A stretch of DNA of 30,279 bases, from contig NZ_WJFC01000165.1 in the NCBI RefSeq assembly GCF_009725235.1, positions 1 to 30,279 on the forward strand. The letters run 5' to 3'. The notes beneath the pieces were generated by a model. The model did not search any database, was not told the DNA's origin, and saw only the letters and a list, made by a program, of their open reading frames with translations. Position numbers and translations under genes: made by a program. This document shows, one piece after another, positions 16,349 to 24,700 of this stretch. The DNA is from Scytonema sp. UIC 10036. GTDB taxonomy: Bacteria; Cyanobacteriota; Cyanobacteriia; Cyanobacteriales; Nostocaceae. Numbering within the stretch: position 1 is the stretch's first letter; the number at the start of each line of letters is the position of its first letter.

Positions 16349-18241
16349 ATGCCACCATTCATAATCGATCAAAACAATAATGGCTCTGAATTACTCAAAG
16401 CTTTATTAGGTACAACAAAAGGTTTAAGTAAATTCACAATAAGTTTAATAGGAGATGGAAGAGCCTTTGGTACTTTCAAGTACGACCCTTTTTTGTTATC
16501 TTCAGGGATTGTGGTGAGTACTGGAAAAGTTACTGATATTAAGGGTTTCAACACAATTGATGGAGGGTTTGATTCTCCTGGACAGAAAGATCTGAGTACT
16601 GATTTTGGTTTCCCTGGTAACACCAATGACTCTATCAGCATTAAAATTGACTTTGATGCTGATAGTACAGCAGAAAAACTATTTTTTCAGTATGTTTTTG
16701 GTTCTGAAGAATTTGTAGAATATGGTGGACAATTTAATGACTCTTTTAGTTTGTCATTAAATGGTATTAACCTTGCTAAATTAAGAAGTGGCAAAGCGGT
16801 TTCGGTTAATAACATAGTTCCTAATCCATTTAGTGGTTACGATCCTGACTTCATATACAATTCAGTAGATAGTGGACCTGCTAATAGTACTACGAAACTA
16901 GATGGATACACTAAGCCATTTATTTTTGAAGGAAATTTAATTCCAAATTCTAAAAATAGCTTGGTTATTAATGTCAAAGATGACCGAGATGGACTATTGG
17001 ATTCTGTTGTATTTATTAAAGGTGGTACACTAGGAACAGTTCGCCCACCAGAAATTGGAGTTGAAGAGGGAGGTAATACTAACAATCCAACTCCACCAGT
17101 AATGGATGGGGGTAGTAATACTGGCAATCCTCCACTAGTAGTAGATGGGGGTAATGACACTGGTAATAATCCTCCAGCAGTAATAAATGGGGGTAATGAC
17201 ACTGGCAATAATCCTTCACCTACTCCCTTACAACAAAAGGCTCTCAAAAATGGTGTTAACAACTTATTCTTACTTGAGGGCGGTTCACAAAAACTACGAT
17301 TTAATCTTTCCTCCAGTGAAGCCAGTTTTATTAACGAAGTAGGCGTGTTTGCCGTTAATGACGATCAAGGCACTATTAACGGTATTCGTCCCGGTCAGCC
17401 TGGATATTTACAAACCGCTTTGGAACGATCGCAAGTTGTTTTCTCAGCCCTCCCAAAAGGGGATGTGTCTGGCTCCAATCGCACCCTTAGCTTTGATGCA
17501 AATGATACTCGCTTAATGTTTTACCTGGTACAAAACAGTACCACTGACCAAGTACTATCTGACCTAGAAGCAGGACGCACATTTTCTAATGTTTTGTTTG
17601 CTTCCAACTTTGGAGACAGTAATGCTTTTTCACAGGTACAAATTTATAACTCAGGCAACAATAGTTTTTCCTTAAATTGGGAAGATCAGTTAGAAGGGGA
17701 TGATAAGGATTATAACGACCTAATGATGACTGTTGAATTGACCGATACACCACTAGCGCTTGGAACAGTTTTACAAGGAAAGCAAGAGGGAGAATTAGTC
17801 GATCTTAGAAATTCATCTACTGTACAAGCTAACATTGCGGTCAACAGCGAGGCAGTTTATGATAATTTAGTCGGCTTTTATACCATTGATGATGAAACAG
17901 GGCTTGTTGGGAATCTTCGACCGGGAGATGCGGGATATGCACAAGCTGCACTTCAACGAAACGTCCTTAGCCTTGCTCGGAATACTACTAGTCAATTCAA
18001 TGGCAGTACTTTGTTAGCACCATATATTATTGCTAATGGCAGCTTAGAGGCATTTCTTAGCCAGAATCCCAATAATCAGTTTGATAATGGTCCACTTGCT
18101 TACTTTGCTTACTTGGGCGCGAACCCTGATAAAATCGATCATCTCCGATTGCTAGGAGATAACAAGTTCGGATTTGAAGATTTGTTTGGTGGTGGCGATC
18201 GCGATTTTAATGATGTGGTGATGCAAGTCAACTTTACCTAA
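16349..18241 (+). CDS. Choice-of-anchor L / DUF4114 surface protein
   Basis: A 630-residue protein. Residues 10-225 form a choice-of-anchor L-type domain with the signature FQYVFGSEEFVEYGG (about 113-127). Residues 235-290 are a Gly/Asn/Pro linker with repeats of the NTGNNPPAVINGG type. Two DUF4114 domains follow (about 300-465 and 475-630), each ending in an acidic motif, EGDDKDYNDLMMTVEL and GGGDRDFNDVVMQVNF, which probably bind calcium. There is no signal peptide and no good ribosome binding site before ATG 16349, so the start is uncertain. It follows the RTX gene by 169 bp in the same direction. The two are probably coexpressed, and both could leave the cell by type I secretion. Confidence 0.83.
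   Translation: MPPFIIDQNNNGSELLKALLGTTKGLSKFTISLIGDGRAFGTFKYDPFLLSSGIVVSTGKVTDIKGFNTIDGGFDSPGQKDLSTDFGFPGNTNDSISIKIDFDADSTAEKLFFQYVFGSEEFVEYGGQFNDSFSLSLNGINLAKLRSGKAVSVNNIVPNPFSGYDPDFIYNSVDSGPANSTTKLDGYTKPFIFEGNLIPNSKNSLVINVKDDRDGLLDSVVFIKGGTLGTVRPPEIGVEEGGNTNNPTPPVMDGGSNTGNPPLVVDGGNDTGNNPPAVINGGNDTGNNPSPTPLQQKALKNGVNNLFLLEGGSQKLRFNLSSSEASFINEVGVFAVNDDQGTINGIRPGQPGYLQTALERSQVVFSALPKGDVSGSNRTLSFDANDTRLMFYLVQNSTTDQVLSDLEAGRTFSNVLFASNFGDSNAFSQVQIYNSGNNSFSLNWEDQLEGDDKDYNDLMMTVELTDTPLALGTVLQGKQEGELVDLRNSSTVQANIAVNSEAVYDNLVGFYTIDDETGLVGNLRPGDAGYAQAALQRNVLSLARNTTSQFNGSTLLAPYIIANGSLEAFLSQNPNNQFDNGPLAYFAYLGANPDKIDHLRLLGDNKFGFEDLFGGGDRDFNDVVMQVNFT
17090..17214. repeat. Coding tandem repeat of about 48 bp
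   Basis: The segment encoding PPVMDGGSNTGN, PPLVVDGGNDTGNN and PPAVINGGNDTGNN repeats at the DNA level (gggggtaatgacactgg occurs twice exactly). It forms the hinge between the anchor-like domain and the DUF4114 domains. Confidence 0.75.
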
Positions 18242-18334
18242 GCGTTGGTGCAAGCAAAAACGGGAGCACAATTTTTCTGCCTGTTAAGCGCTTTGGCAAA
18301 ATTAATTTTACATTAGTGATCGCAGGAAGAAGCT

Positions 18335-18562
18335 TTGCGAATTCGTCAAAACTTGATTGATGCGATCGCTACTACCAGAGAAATTAACACCTTCTTACAA
18401 GTCAACAGTACCCTAGATTACTCCGGTGCTGGTTCTAGCTTCAACCTCTACCGACTCAGTTACACTTTCCTGCTATTTGAAGACTTCCGCGTTTCTGTCT
18501 TCCCCCAAGGCTTTGCTTCCGATTACGTAGATAAAAACAGCTTTGCTAATAACATTTTATAA
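18335..18562 (+). pseudogene. Probable fragment of an outer-membrane (iron-uptake-like) porin
   Basis: A 75-codon frame opened by a TTG without a ribosome binding site. The stretch FNLYRLSYTFLLFEDFRVSVFPQGFASDYVDKNSFANN alternates aromatic and polar residues like beta-barrel strands and loops. It resembles the central part of cyanobacterial OprB-type or iron-uptake porins, which are normally 500-600 residues. The SLH domain, coiled coil and most strands are missing. I read it as a decayed internal fragment. The family call is from memory of such proteins and is only moderately secure. Confidence 0.45.
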
Positions 18563-18983
18563 ATTACCAATCAACGATAACATATCAGTTTCGCCAATAT
18601 TGCAGGTTATTACCGACCCTGGAAACTCGCAAGCAAACACGATTTACACAGGCACTTTGCGGACGGTCTTTTTCTTTTAAATTTTTGTAGAACATAAAAA
18701 TAGCATAGCGATCGCATAATTCTAGCATTCAAATCTGTTTTTATTCTAGACAATAGAAACTATCAGCAATTCTAAATTTGAACTGGCGTAAGCATTTTAC
18801 TTTGATTTCCCGGTAAGCAGTTGAGAATTTTTATCAGAATAAAACCCAAATTAACAGCTTTTGGAATAAGTGGGGTCTCAAAACCGAGTGTTAGGGAGCC
18901 AAAATGCCTAGAAAAAAACTAAAAATTTATGGGCTGTACCTTTCAAAGCATTACGTTGTCCTAAATTTAGAATTGCTGAGAAA
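18563..18983. other. Spacer with no recognised gene
   Basis: About 420 bp, A/T-rich, with one tagcgatcgcat HIP1-like site. I find no open frame with a start and ribosome binding site, and no RNA gene. It may contain more decayed porin sequence at its left end. Confidence 0.4.
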
Positions 18984-19118
18984 CTATTGATACGCTTGCC
19001 TTCTGCAAGAAAAATAACGATTTAAATCTTTGTTCGTAGCCATATAAACCGTAGTAATGGCACAGAGAACGACCATAATCCAACTGCCAACGATGAGAAA
19101 GGCGGATAGCTTGGACAT
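18984..19118 (-). CDS. Small single-pass membrane protein (44 aa)
   Basis: Reading the minus strand, an ATG lies 8 bases after the TGA stop of the LysR gene and opens a 44-codon frame: MSKLSAFLIVGSWIMVVLCA, then ITTVYMATNKDLNRYF and a short basic, Cys-containing tail (SCRRQAYQ). Residues 5-26 form one uninterrupted hydrophobic helix. A tggtgaga sequence, part of the LysR stop region, lies at ribosome-binding distance, which suggests translational coupling. I do not recognise a family. It could be a genuine small protein, or the N-terminal leftover of a longer membrane protein. Confidence 0.45.
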   Translation of the reverse strand: MSKLSAFLIVGSWIMVVLCAITTVYMATNKDLNRYFSCRRQAYQ

Positions 19119-19126
19119 GATGGTTC

Positions 19127-20101
19127 TCACCAAGCATCGCGCAGGTATATAATCTCCTCAATTACCTTGAGAAAATTTGGTAATACCATTGATGAATTTT
19201 TCTTTCGCCAAACAGCAGCAATTTGTCGAGTGAGTGTTGCATCTTTCAGCACTTTATAGATAACTCCTTCGCGGTGAAGAATTTGGACATGGTTGGGGAG
19301 AATAGATATACCTTTTCCTGATGCCACTAAACTCAAAAGTACAACAACTCCAGTGACTCTAATATTAGACGCAATTTTAGGCTCAAAACCTATTTTTCTG
19401 CATAAGGTAATGACTTCTCCGTAAAAAGGCAGCACGTCAAGTGGAGGCAAGATAATCGTCTCATTTGCTAATGCTTTTAGAGAAATCTCAGTATTCTTTT
19501 GCTTAGCCAGATTATGATTGGTTGGTAATGCAACAACAAAGTATTCATTGAGAAGGATCTGAGACTCTAAATCTGGGTCATTCCTATCAAAACTGGGAGA
19601 GCGTTGAAACACCACATCTAATTCACAATTCTTGAGCATCTGAATCTCTTGTTGAATTTTGACTTCGCGCAATTCTAGTTCCACATTAGGAAATTGTTTC
19701 TGAAACTCTTGTAACACTTCGGGCAGAATACTGTTTGCGACAGCATTGTTGAGACCAAGGATTAAACGTCCAATTTGACCAAGACTTGCTTGTTGTACTT
19801 GTGCGATCGCTCGCTCGAAGTGCATGAGAGCTAACTGTACTTCTTTTAAGAAAGCCTTACCTGCTTCAGTTAATTCGATGGGGCGTTTGGTGCGATCGAA
19901 CAGTTTTATATCTGATGTTTTTGAATTGGCACTCAACGATTTTTCCAGTGCCTGAATACTTTGGGTCAGGTTGGGCTGATGAATTCCAAGACGCTTTGCT
20001 GCCTCAGTGAAGTTGTTTCCAGCCTGCACCACTGCCATAAAATTGTAAATTTGCCGCACTTCAAGATGATTGAGATGTTGAAAGTTCACAGGCAAGCCCA
20101 A
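19127..20101 (-). CDS. LysR-family transcriptional regulator
   Basis: A 324-residue LysR regulator. The N-terminal winged HTH is at about 12-75 (VRQIYNFMAVVQAGNNFTEAAKRLGIHQPNLTQSIQALEKSL). The effector-binding domain follows from about 100 (GRLILGLNNAVANSILPEVLQEFQKQFPNVELELREV). No ATG fits the start. TTG 20101 opens the frame and GTG 20089 is an alternative; neither has a clear ribosome binding site. Before an insertion-like segment entered (20191-21660), its promoter would have been directly divergent from the 5-oxoprolinase gene, the classic LysR target layout. The first bases upstream carry a palindromic T-N11-A-like box that is repeated before the 5-oxoprolinase gene. Confidence 0.88.
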   Translation of the reverse strand: MGLPVNFQHLNHLEVRQIYNFMAVVQAGNNFTEAAKRLGIHQPNLTQSIQALEKSLSANSKTSDIKLFDRTKRPIELTEAGKAFLKEVQLALMHFERAIAQVQQASLGQIGRLILGLNNAVANSILPEVLQEFQKQFPNVELELREVKIQQEIQMLKNCELDVVFQRSPSFDRNDPDLESQILLNEYFVVALPTNHNLAKQKNTEISLKALANETIILPPLDVLPFYGEVITLCRKIGFEPKIASNIRVTGVVVLLSLVASGKGISILPNHVQILHREGVIYKVLKDATLTRQIAAVWRKKNSSMVLPNFLKVIEEIIYLRDAW

Positions 20102-20119
20102 ACTATATGTGTTACCGTA

Positions 20120-20190
20120 TTATAATATCTCATATTTTACTATATGAAGTATTGTGCTGTACAAGTATAGAACGTAGTTAAGCTTTGCAA
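20120..20190. repeat. 71-bp direct repeat / LysR operator-like region, copy A
   Basis: About 85% identical to 21661-21732 by hand count (ten mismatches, one gap). Identical blocks include catattttactatat and tattgtgctgta. It contains atatttta-ctata-tgaagtat, a degraded inverted repeat whose counterpart in copy B is perfect. It lies immediately upstream of the LysR gene. Confidence 0.8.
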
Positions 20191-20223
20191 CTTTAAGGGG
20201 CTACAGTGTTTACACAAGTTAGA

Positions 20224-20336
20224 TTTACCCCCCTTAATCCCTCTGATAGATTGGGGGGAAACTAGATTTCCAGTTCCCTCCCCTTTCTAAGGGGAGGGCT
20301 AGGGTGGGGTAAATTCGACTTGTTTGTACACCGTAG
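20224..20336. repeat. Dispersed ccctcccctt hairpin repeat
   Basis: The element contains taccccccttaatccctc, a first arm ending ttggggggaa, and a perfect 10-bp hairpin ccctcccctt-tct-aaggggaggg at 20276-20298. It then reads gctagggtggggtaaa and ends with tgtacaccgtag. The same modules, including the terminal tgtacaccgtag, are found at 25489-25735. Confidence 0.8.
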
Positions 20337-20416
20337 TTGTCTGTCACTTTGAATTTGAGGTGTGATTTAAAAACTGCATTCTCCACCCATCTCACCCTTA
20401 TCTTCCAATCAATTTT

Positions 20417-20530
20417 ATGAATAGTGGGTTAGAAGCTTTGCAATCTGTTCAATTTGTTACTGTCAAAGGTAAACGTGTAGCAGGGCAGCGTCAAGTCGCT
20501 TCGCTCCAATTCGTAGTTCGTAATTCGTAA
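20417..20530 (+). pseudogene. Truncated N-terminal fragment of an antitoxin-like gene
   Basis: The frame reads MNSGLEALQSVQFVTVKGKR and then VAGQRQVASLQF before running into a heptamer repeat and a stop. The first 20 residues resemble small cyanobacterial antitoxin-like proteins that I recall continuing into an acidic DDWEALIEWLE segment; that part is missing. The break is at about 20478. It faces the AraC fragment on the other strand, and the two overlap in the heptamer repeat. The family assignment is from memory only. Confidence 0.45.
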
Positions 20531-21042
20531 TTCGTCAACGATTCAACATATAATTGACCCATCAAGCCACCCGATCGCAACTCAGCAAACATCAGCATTC
20601 CAATCTGATGAAGTTGCATATCTTGCTGACCGAAACAATGCACGAGGTCGAACCGTTTTGAATCAATGTCGGAGGCTGCAGCAACTTGTCTAATTAATTC
20701 CGGTTTTAAGCAAATGTGCAGCGGAGCGCAAATAACATCACTCATATCTGGAGCTTGACACCAATAGCTCGGTTCTCCAGCCGGAACAAAGAAGTTATCC
20801 CCTTTGTAAAGGATTGATTCATGCAAGCGATTGTCCCGTTTCTGAATTAAAGGAGCGGGTTGTCCTGTGTGCAAGTAGAGCCAGTGATCCGATAAGGCAG
20901 GGAGTTCCATTTCAAAAGATGAAGCAGGACTTTGGCACTGCTCAACCAAAACGCCATTCCAGTTCATCTGCCGACTGGAGAACACCAGCGTTTTATTCCA
21001 CTGTTGACTGAGGTCGAGCGAGTTGAGAAAGTTGCTTGTCAT
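20491..21042 (-). pseudogene. AraC-family regulator, N-terminal half only
   Basis: A 183-codon frame from ATG 21042 (MTSNFLNSLDLSQQW). An in-frame start at 21138 adds 32 residues that look unlike the family. The sequence matches the ligand-binding half of cyanobacterial AraC regulators: ESILYKGDNFFVPAGEPSYW in the middle and then FAELRSGGLMGQLYVESL. Directly after VESL the frame enters a heptamer repeat (encoding TNYELRTTN) and ends, so the whole 100-residue double-HTH domain is lost. It can no longer bind DNA in the AraC manner. It is the second AraC gene in this window cut at its 3' end. Confidence 0.75.
20510..20538. repeat. Heptanucleotide tandem repeat at a gene-fragment junction
   Basis: Four 7-bp units (tcgtagt, tcgtaat, tcgtaat, tcgtcaa) form the meeting point of the antitoxin-like fragment (plus) and the AraC fragment (minus). 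Both reading frames end within or just beyond it. Confidence 0.8.
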
Positions 21043-21226
21043 AGAGCTTGTTTTCACCGATTGTTTCCAGTTGCAAAATAAACACTTCCTAGCTTTTTTC
21101 AGCCTGATTTTGGCGCAGTAAAAGTGTTCATCAGTCAAGAATGCAACATGATGACCAGCATATTAAATTTCGGCAGCAAAAATGTTAGTGCCACTGTTGC
21201 ATATCTATCCGTCACGATCCCAGAAA

Positions 21227-21499
21227 TCACTTGGAGACACGCTCCATGACTCCACCAAATGAGACAGCAACGTTATAACCAATGCGAATTCCGAAGAGTC
21301 TGGCATTTGGATGCTTTTTACTGAGATTAAGTGATGCTTGCAGTCCAGTTTTATCGACTTGATAATCGCTTGTTTCAATGTCGATGATAACCATCTTGCC
21401 AATGTTTTCCTCGGTTTCGACCTTTTGACGGATTCCGCCCTCGTACAGTTGCTTTGCCCGACGCGCAACTTCTTCGCGGCTTAAAAGAATTGCTTGCAT
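21227..21499 (-). CDS. Conserved hypothetical protein, 90 aa
   Basis: The frame opens at 21637, but I start it at ATG 21499 (MQAILLSREEVARRAKQLYE), which has gggag at a good distance; the 46 residues before it are low in family character. The protein has a basic N-terminal helix, a central strand block (ENIGKMVIIDIETSDYQVDK) and a C-terminal part (HPNARLFGIRIGYNVAVSFGGVMERVSK). I recall closely similar 85-95 residue proteins in many cyanobacteria, often near TA or PIN genes, but know no function. It lies between two direct-repeat copies with AraC and antitoxin fragments. Confidence 0.65.
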   Translation of the reverse strand: MQAILLSREEVARRAKQLYEGGIRQKVETEENIGKMVIIDIETSDYQVDKTGLQASLNLSKKHPNARLFGIRIGYNVAVSFGGVMERVSK

Positions 21500-21660
21500 A
21501 TGCTGCTCCCGATTAATGCTTATTTGACTTTTGTAGACCTCTTTATAATATCCCACAGATTGGTAGGATGAGCTAATGCCTTTACTGTGCCTTAGTTCCA
21601 AATTTTGCCTTTCAGATGTTGGGAATCCATAGGTCATTTACAATTATATGTTTTCTCATA

Positions 21661-21732
21661 TTATAGTATGGCATATTTTACTATATAAAATATTGTGCTG
21701 TATAAGTTATAGAACATAGTCGGGCTTTGCAA
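21661..21732. repeat. 71-bp direct repeat / LysR operator-like region, copy B
   Basis: Second copy of 20120-20190. Here the inverted repeat is perfect: atatttta (21673-21680), ctata, taaaatat (21686-21693), which fits the T-N11-A dyads bound by LysR proteins. It ends 18 bp before the start codon of the 5-oxoprolinase gene. Confidence 0.8.
21673..21693. promoter_or_regulatory. Candidate LysR binding dyad upstream of 5-oxoprolinase
   Basis: An 8-bp perfect inverted repeat with a 5-bp spacer, about 58 bp before ATG 21751. The related but imperfect site at 20132-20152 precedes the LysR gene itself. Conservation of the flanking tattgtgctgta block suggests that more than the dyad is under selection, or that the duplication is recent. 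That the LysR protein binds here is inference. Confidence 0.5.
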
Positions 21733-21750
21733 TAATGGAGGGAAGTCAGG

Positions 21751-24700
21751 ATGAATCTCGATCGCATCAAGCACTTACCAATCAATAATTCCCATCGCTC
21801 TGGTTGGCAATTTTGGATCGATCGCGGCGGTACGTTTACTGACATTGTGGCGCAACGTCCAGATGGCGAAATCATCGTTCACAAACTCTTATCTGAAAAT
21901 AAAGAACGCTATAACGATGCAGCAATTCAAGGTATCCGGGAGATTTTAGGAATTCCATCAGATGCACCCATTCCGACAGAACAAATTGCAGCAGTTAAGA
22001 TGGGAACGACGGTGGCGACGAATGCGCTGTTAGAGCGTAAGGGCGATCGCACTCTTCTGCTGATAACTAAAGGGTTTCGAGATGCTCTACGCATTGGCTA
22101 TCAAAACCGTCCAAACATTTTTGCTCGTCACATTGTACTTCCTGAAATGCTTTATGAGCGGGTCATTGAAGTCCAAGAACGCTATACTGCTCAAGGAGAA
22201 GAATTAATTCCAGTTCAGATTAACGAAGCCCTGATTCAATCAATCCAATCGGCATACGATGATGGCATTCGGTCTTGTGCGATCGCATTTCTGCACGGCT
22301 ACCGTTACCCCAACCACGAACAACAAATTGCAGCATTAGCGAACGATATTGGTTTCACCCAAATCTCTGTCTCTCACAAAGTCAGCCCCCTCATGAAGCT
22401 GGTTAGTCGAGGCGATACCACTGTTGTAGATGCCTACTTATCCCCAATTCTACGGCGATATGTAAACCAGGTGGCTGCAGAACTAAGAAAAGATGACAAT
22501 GCAAGGACTCCTTCTTCCTCCCCGCGTTTGATGTTTATGCAGTCCAATGGAGGATTGATTGAAGCTAACAGATTTCAAGGCAAAGATAGCATTTTATCGG
22601 GACCTGCTGGTGGCATTGTTGGAGCGGTAAAAACCAGTGCAATGGCGGGTTTTCATCAAATTATTGGATTTGACATGGGTGGGACATCCACTGATGTTTC
22701 GCACTTTAACGGGGAGTACGAGCGCACTTTTGAAACGGAAGTTGCAGGAGTACGGTTACGCGCACCGATGATGTCAATTCATACAGTCGCAGCCGGAGGC
22801 GGGTCAATTCTCAACTTCGACGGTTATCGTTACCGAGTCGGTCCTGAGTCTGCGGGTGCAGATCCAGGTCCCGCTTGCTACCGTCGGGGTGGTTCGTTAA
22901 CAGTGACGGATTGCAATGTGATGGTGGGTAAACTTCAAGCTCCGTTCTTTCCTGCTGTGTTTGGTACTGAAGGGAACTTACCACTAGACACTGAGATTGT
23001 ACGGAACCTCTTTGCTCAATTGGCTACAGAAATTTTTGAAAAGACAGGAAGTCAGCGCAAACCGGAACAAGTTGCCGAGGGATTTTTAGCCATCGCAATC
23101 GATAAAATGGCTACTGCTATTAAGAAAATCTCCATTCAGCGAGGCTATGATGTTACGGAATATACGCTGTGCTGTTTTGGTGGTGCGGGGGGACAACACG
23201 CTTGTTTGATTGCCGAAGCACTGGGTATGACTTCAATTTTCATTCATCCCTATGCTGGAGTCCTCTCTGCTTATGGTATCGGCTTAGCGGATGTGCGATC
23301 GCTCAAAGAAAAGGCAGTGGAAGTTCAATTAACTCATGACGCGATCCCTGGGTTAGCTCAAACGCTGAACGCACTCTCCGCCGAAGGGTACGCTGACATG
23401 ATGCAACAGGGTATCGATCGCTCTCAAATTCAAGTTCTGCTCAAAGTCCATTTACGCTATGCAGGTACAGATTCCGCATTGGTGGTAGATTTTGGCAATT
23501 CGGAGGAAGTTTTACCTAACGAGGCTCGTTGTGCTATTTTACGAGAACGCTTTGAGCAAGCTTATTATCAACGCTATGGCTTCACAATGCCTGATAAAGC
23601 ACTGATTGTTGAAGCAGCTTCAGTGGAAGCAGTTGGACAAAGTGGCGAGATTAAAGAACCAACGGTTGCATCTAGCAGAACAGCACCGCTCGAACCAATT
23701 GATACTGTTAAAATCTATACTAAAGGTAATTGGCACGATACACCTGTTTATCAACGCCACGATTTAAGACCAGGCGATCGCATTACCGGATCTGCCTTAA
23801 TTATTGAACCTACAGGAACAAATGTCATCGAGCCGGGATGGTATGCACAATTAACTCAACAAAATCACCTGATTTTAACAAAGGATGACAGCCAGAAGTT
23901 AAAGAATGAAATGGAATCAAATCCATCTGCGATCGCTCCTTCCTCCTCGACTCCCGACCCCGTTCTCTTGGAAATTTTCAACAATTTGGTACGGGCAATT
24001 GCAGAGGAAATGGGCATTACACTGCAAAACACCAGTTACTCAGTCAATATCAAAGAACGGCTCGATTTCTCCTGTGCTATTTTCGATCGACAAGGACAAC
24101 TTGTTGCTAATGCACCTCATATTCCAGTGCATTTAGGTTCCATGAGCGAAAGCGTACACAGTTTAATTCAAGCTAAAGGAAAAACTCTGAAACCCGGAGA
24201 TGCTTACGTATCGAATAATCCCTATAATGGAGGGACGCATTTGCCAGACGTAACAGTGATTACTCCGGTGTTTGTCCCTGACTCTACTACTCCGCTATTC
24301 TATGTTGCGTCACGGGGACACCACGCTGACATTGGCGGTATTACACCCGGTTCAATGCCACCTCACAGCACTTCCATCGACCAAGAGGGTATCTTACTAG
24401 ATAACGTGCAAATTGTCGAGCAAGGACGTTTTCAAGAAACAAATATACTGGAATTGTTGCGTGCAGGGAATTATCCAGTTCGCAATCCCAGTCAAAATTT
24501 AGCCGATCTTCAGGCACAGATTGCTGCTAATGAGCGAGGCGTGCAAGAACTTCACCGCATGGTCGAGCATTACGGACTAGCAACTGTGGAAGCTTATATG
24601 CAACACGTTCAAGATAATGCTGAAGAAGCAGTGCGACGGGCAATTGATGTGCTACAAGACGGTAGTTTCACGTATTCAATGGATGATGGTAGTATTATTT

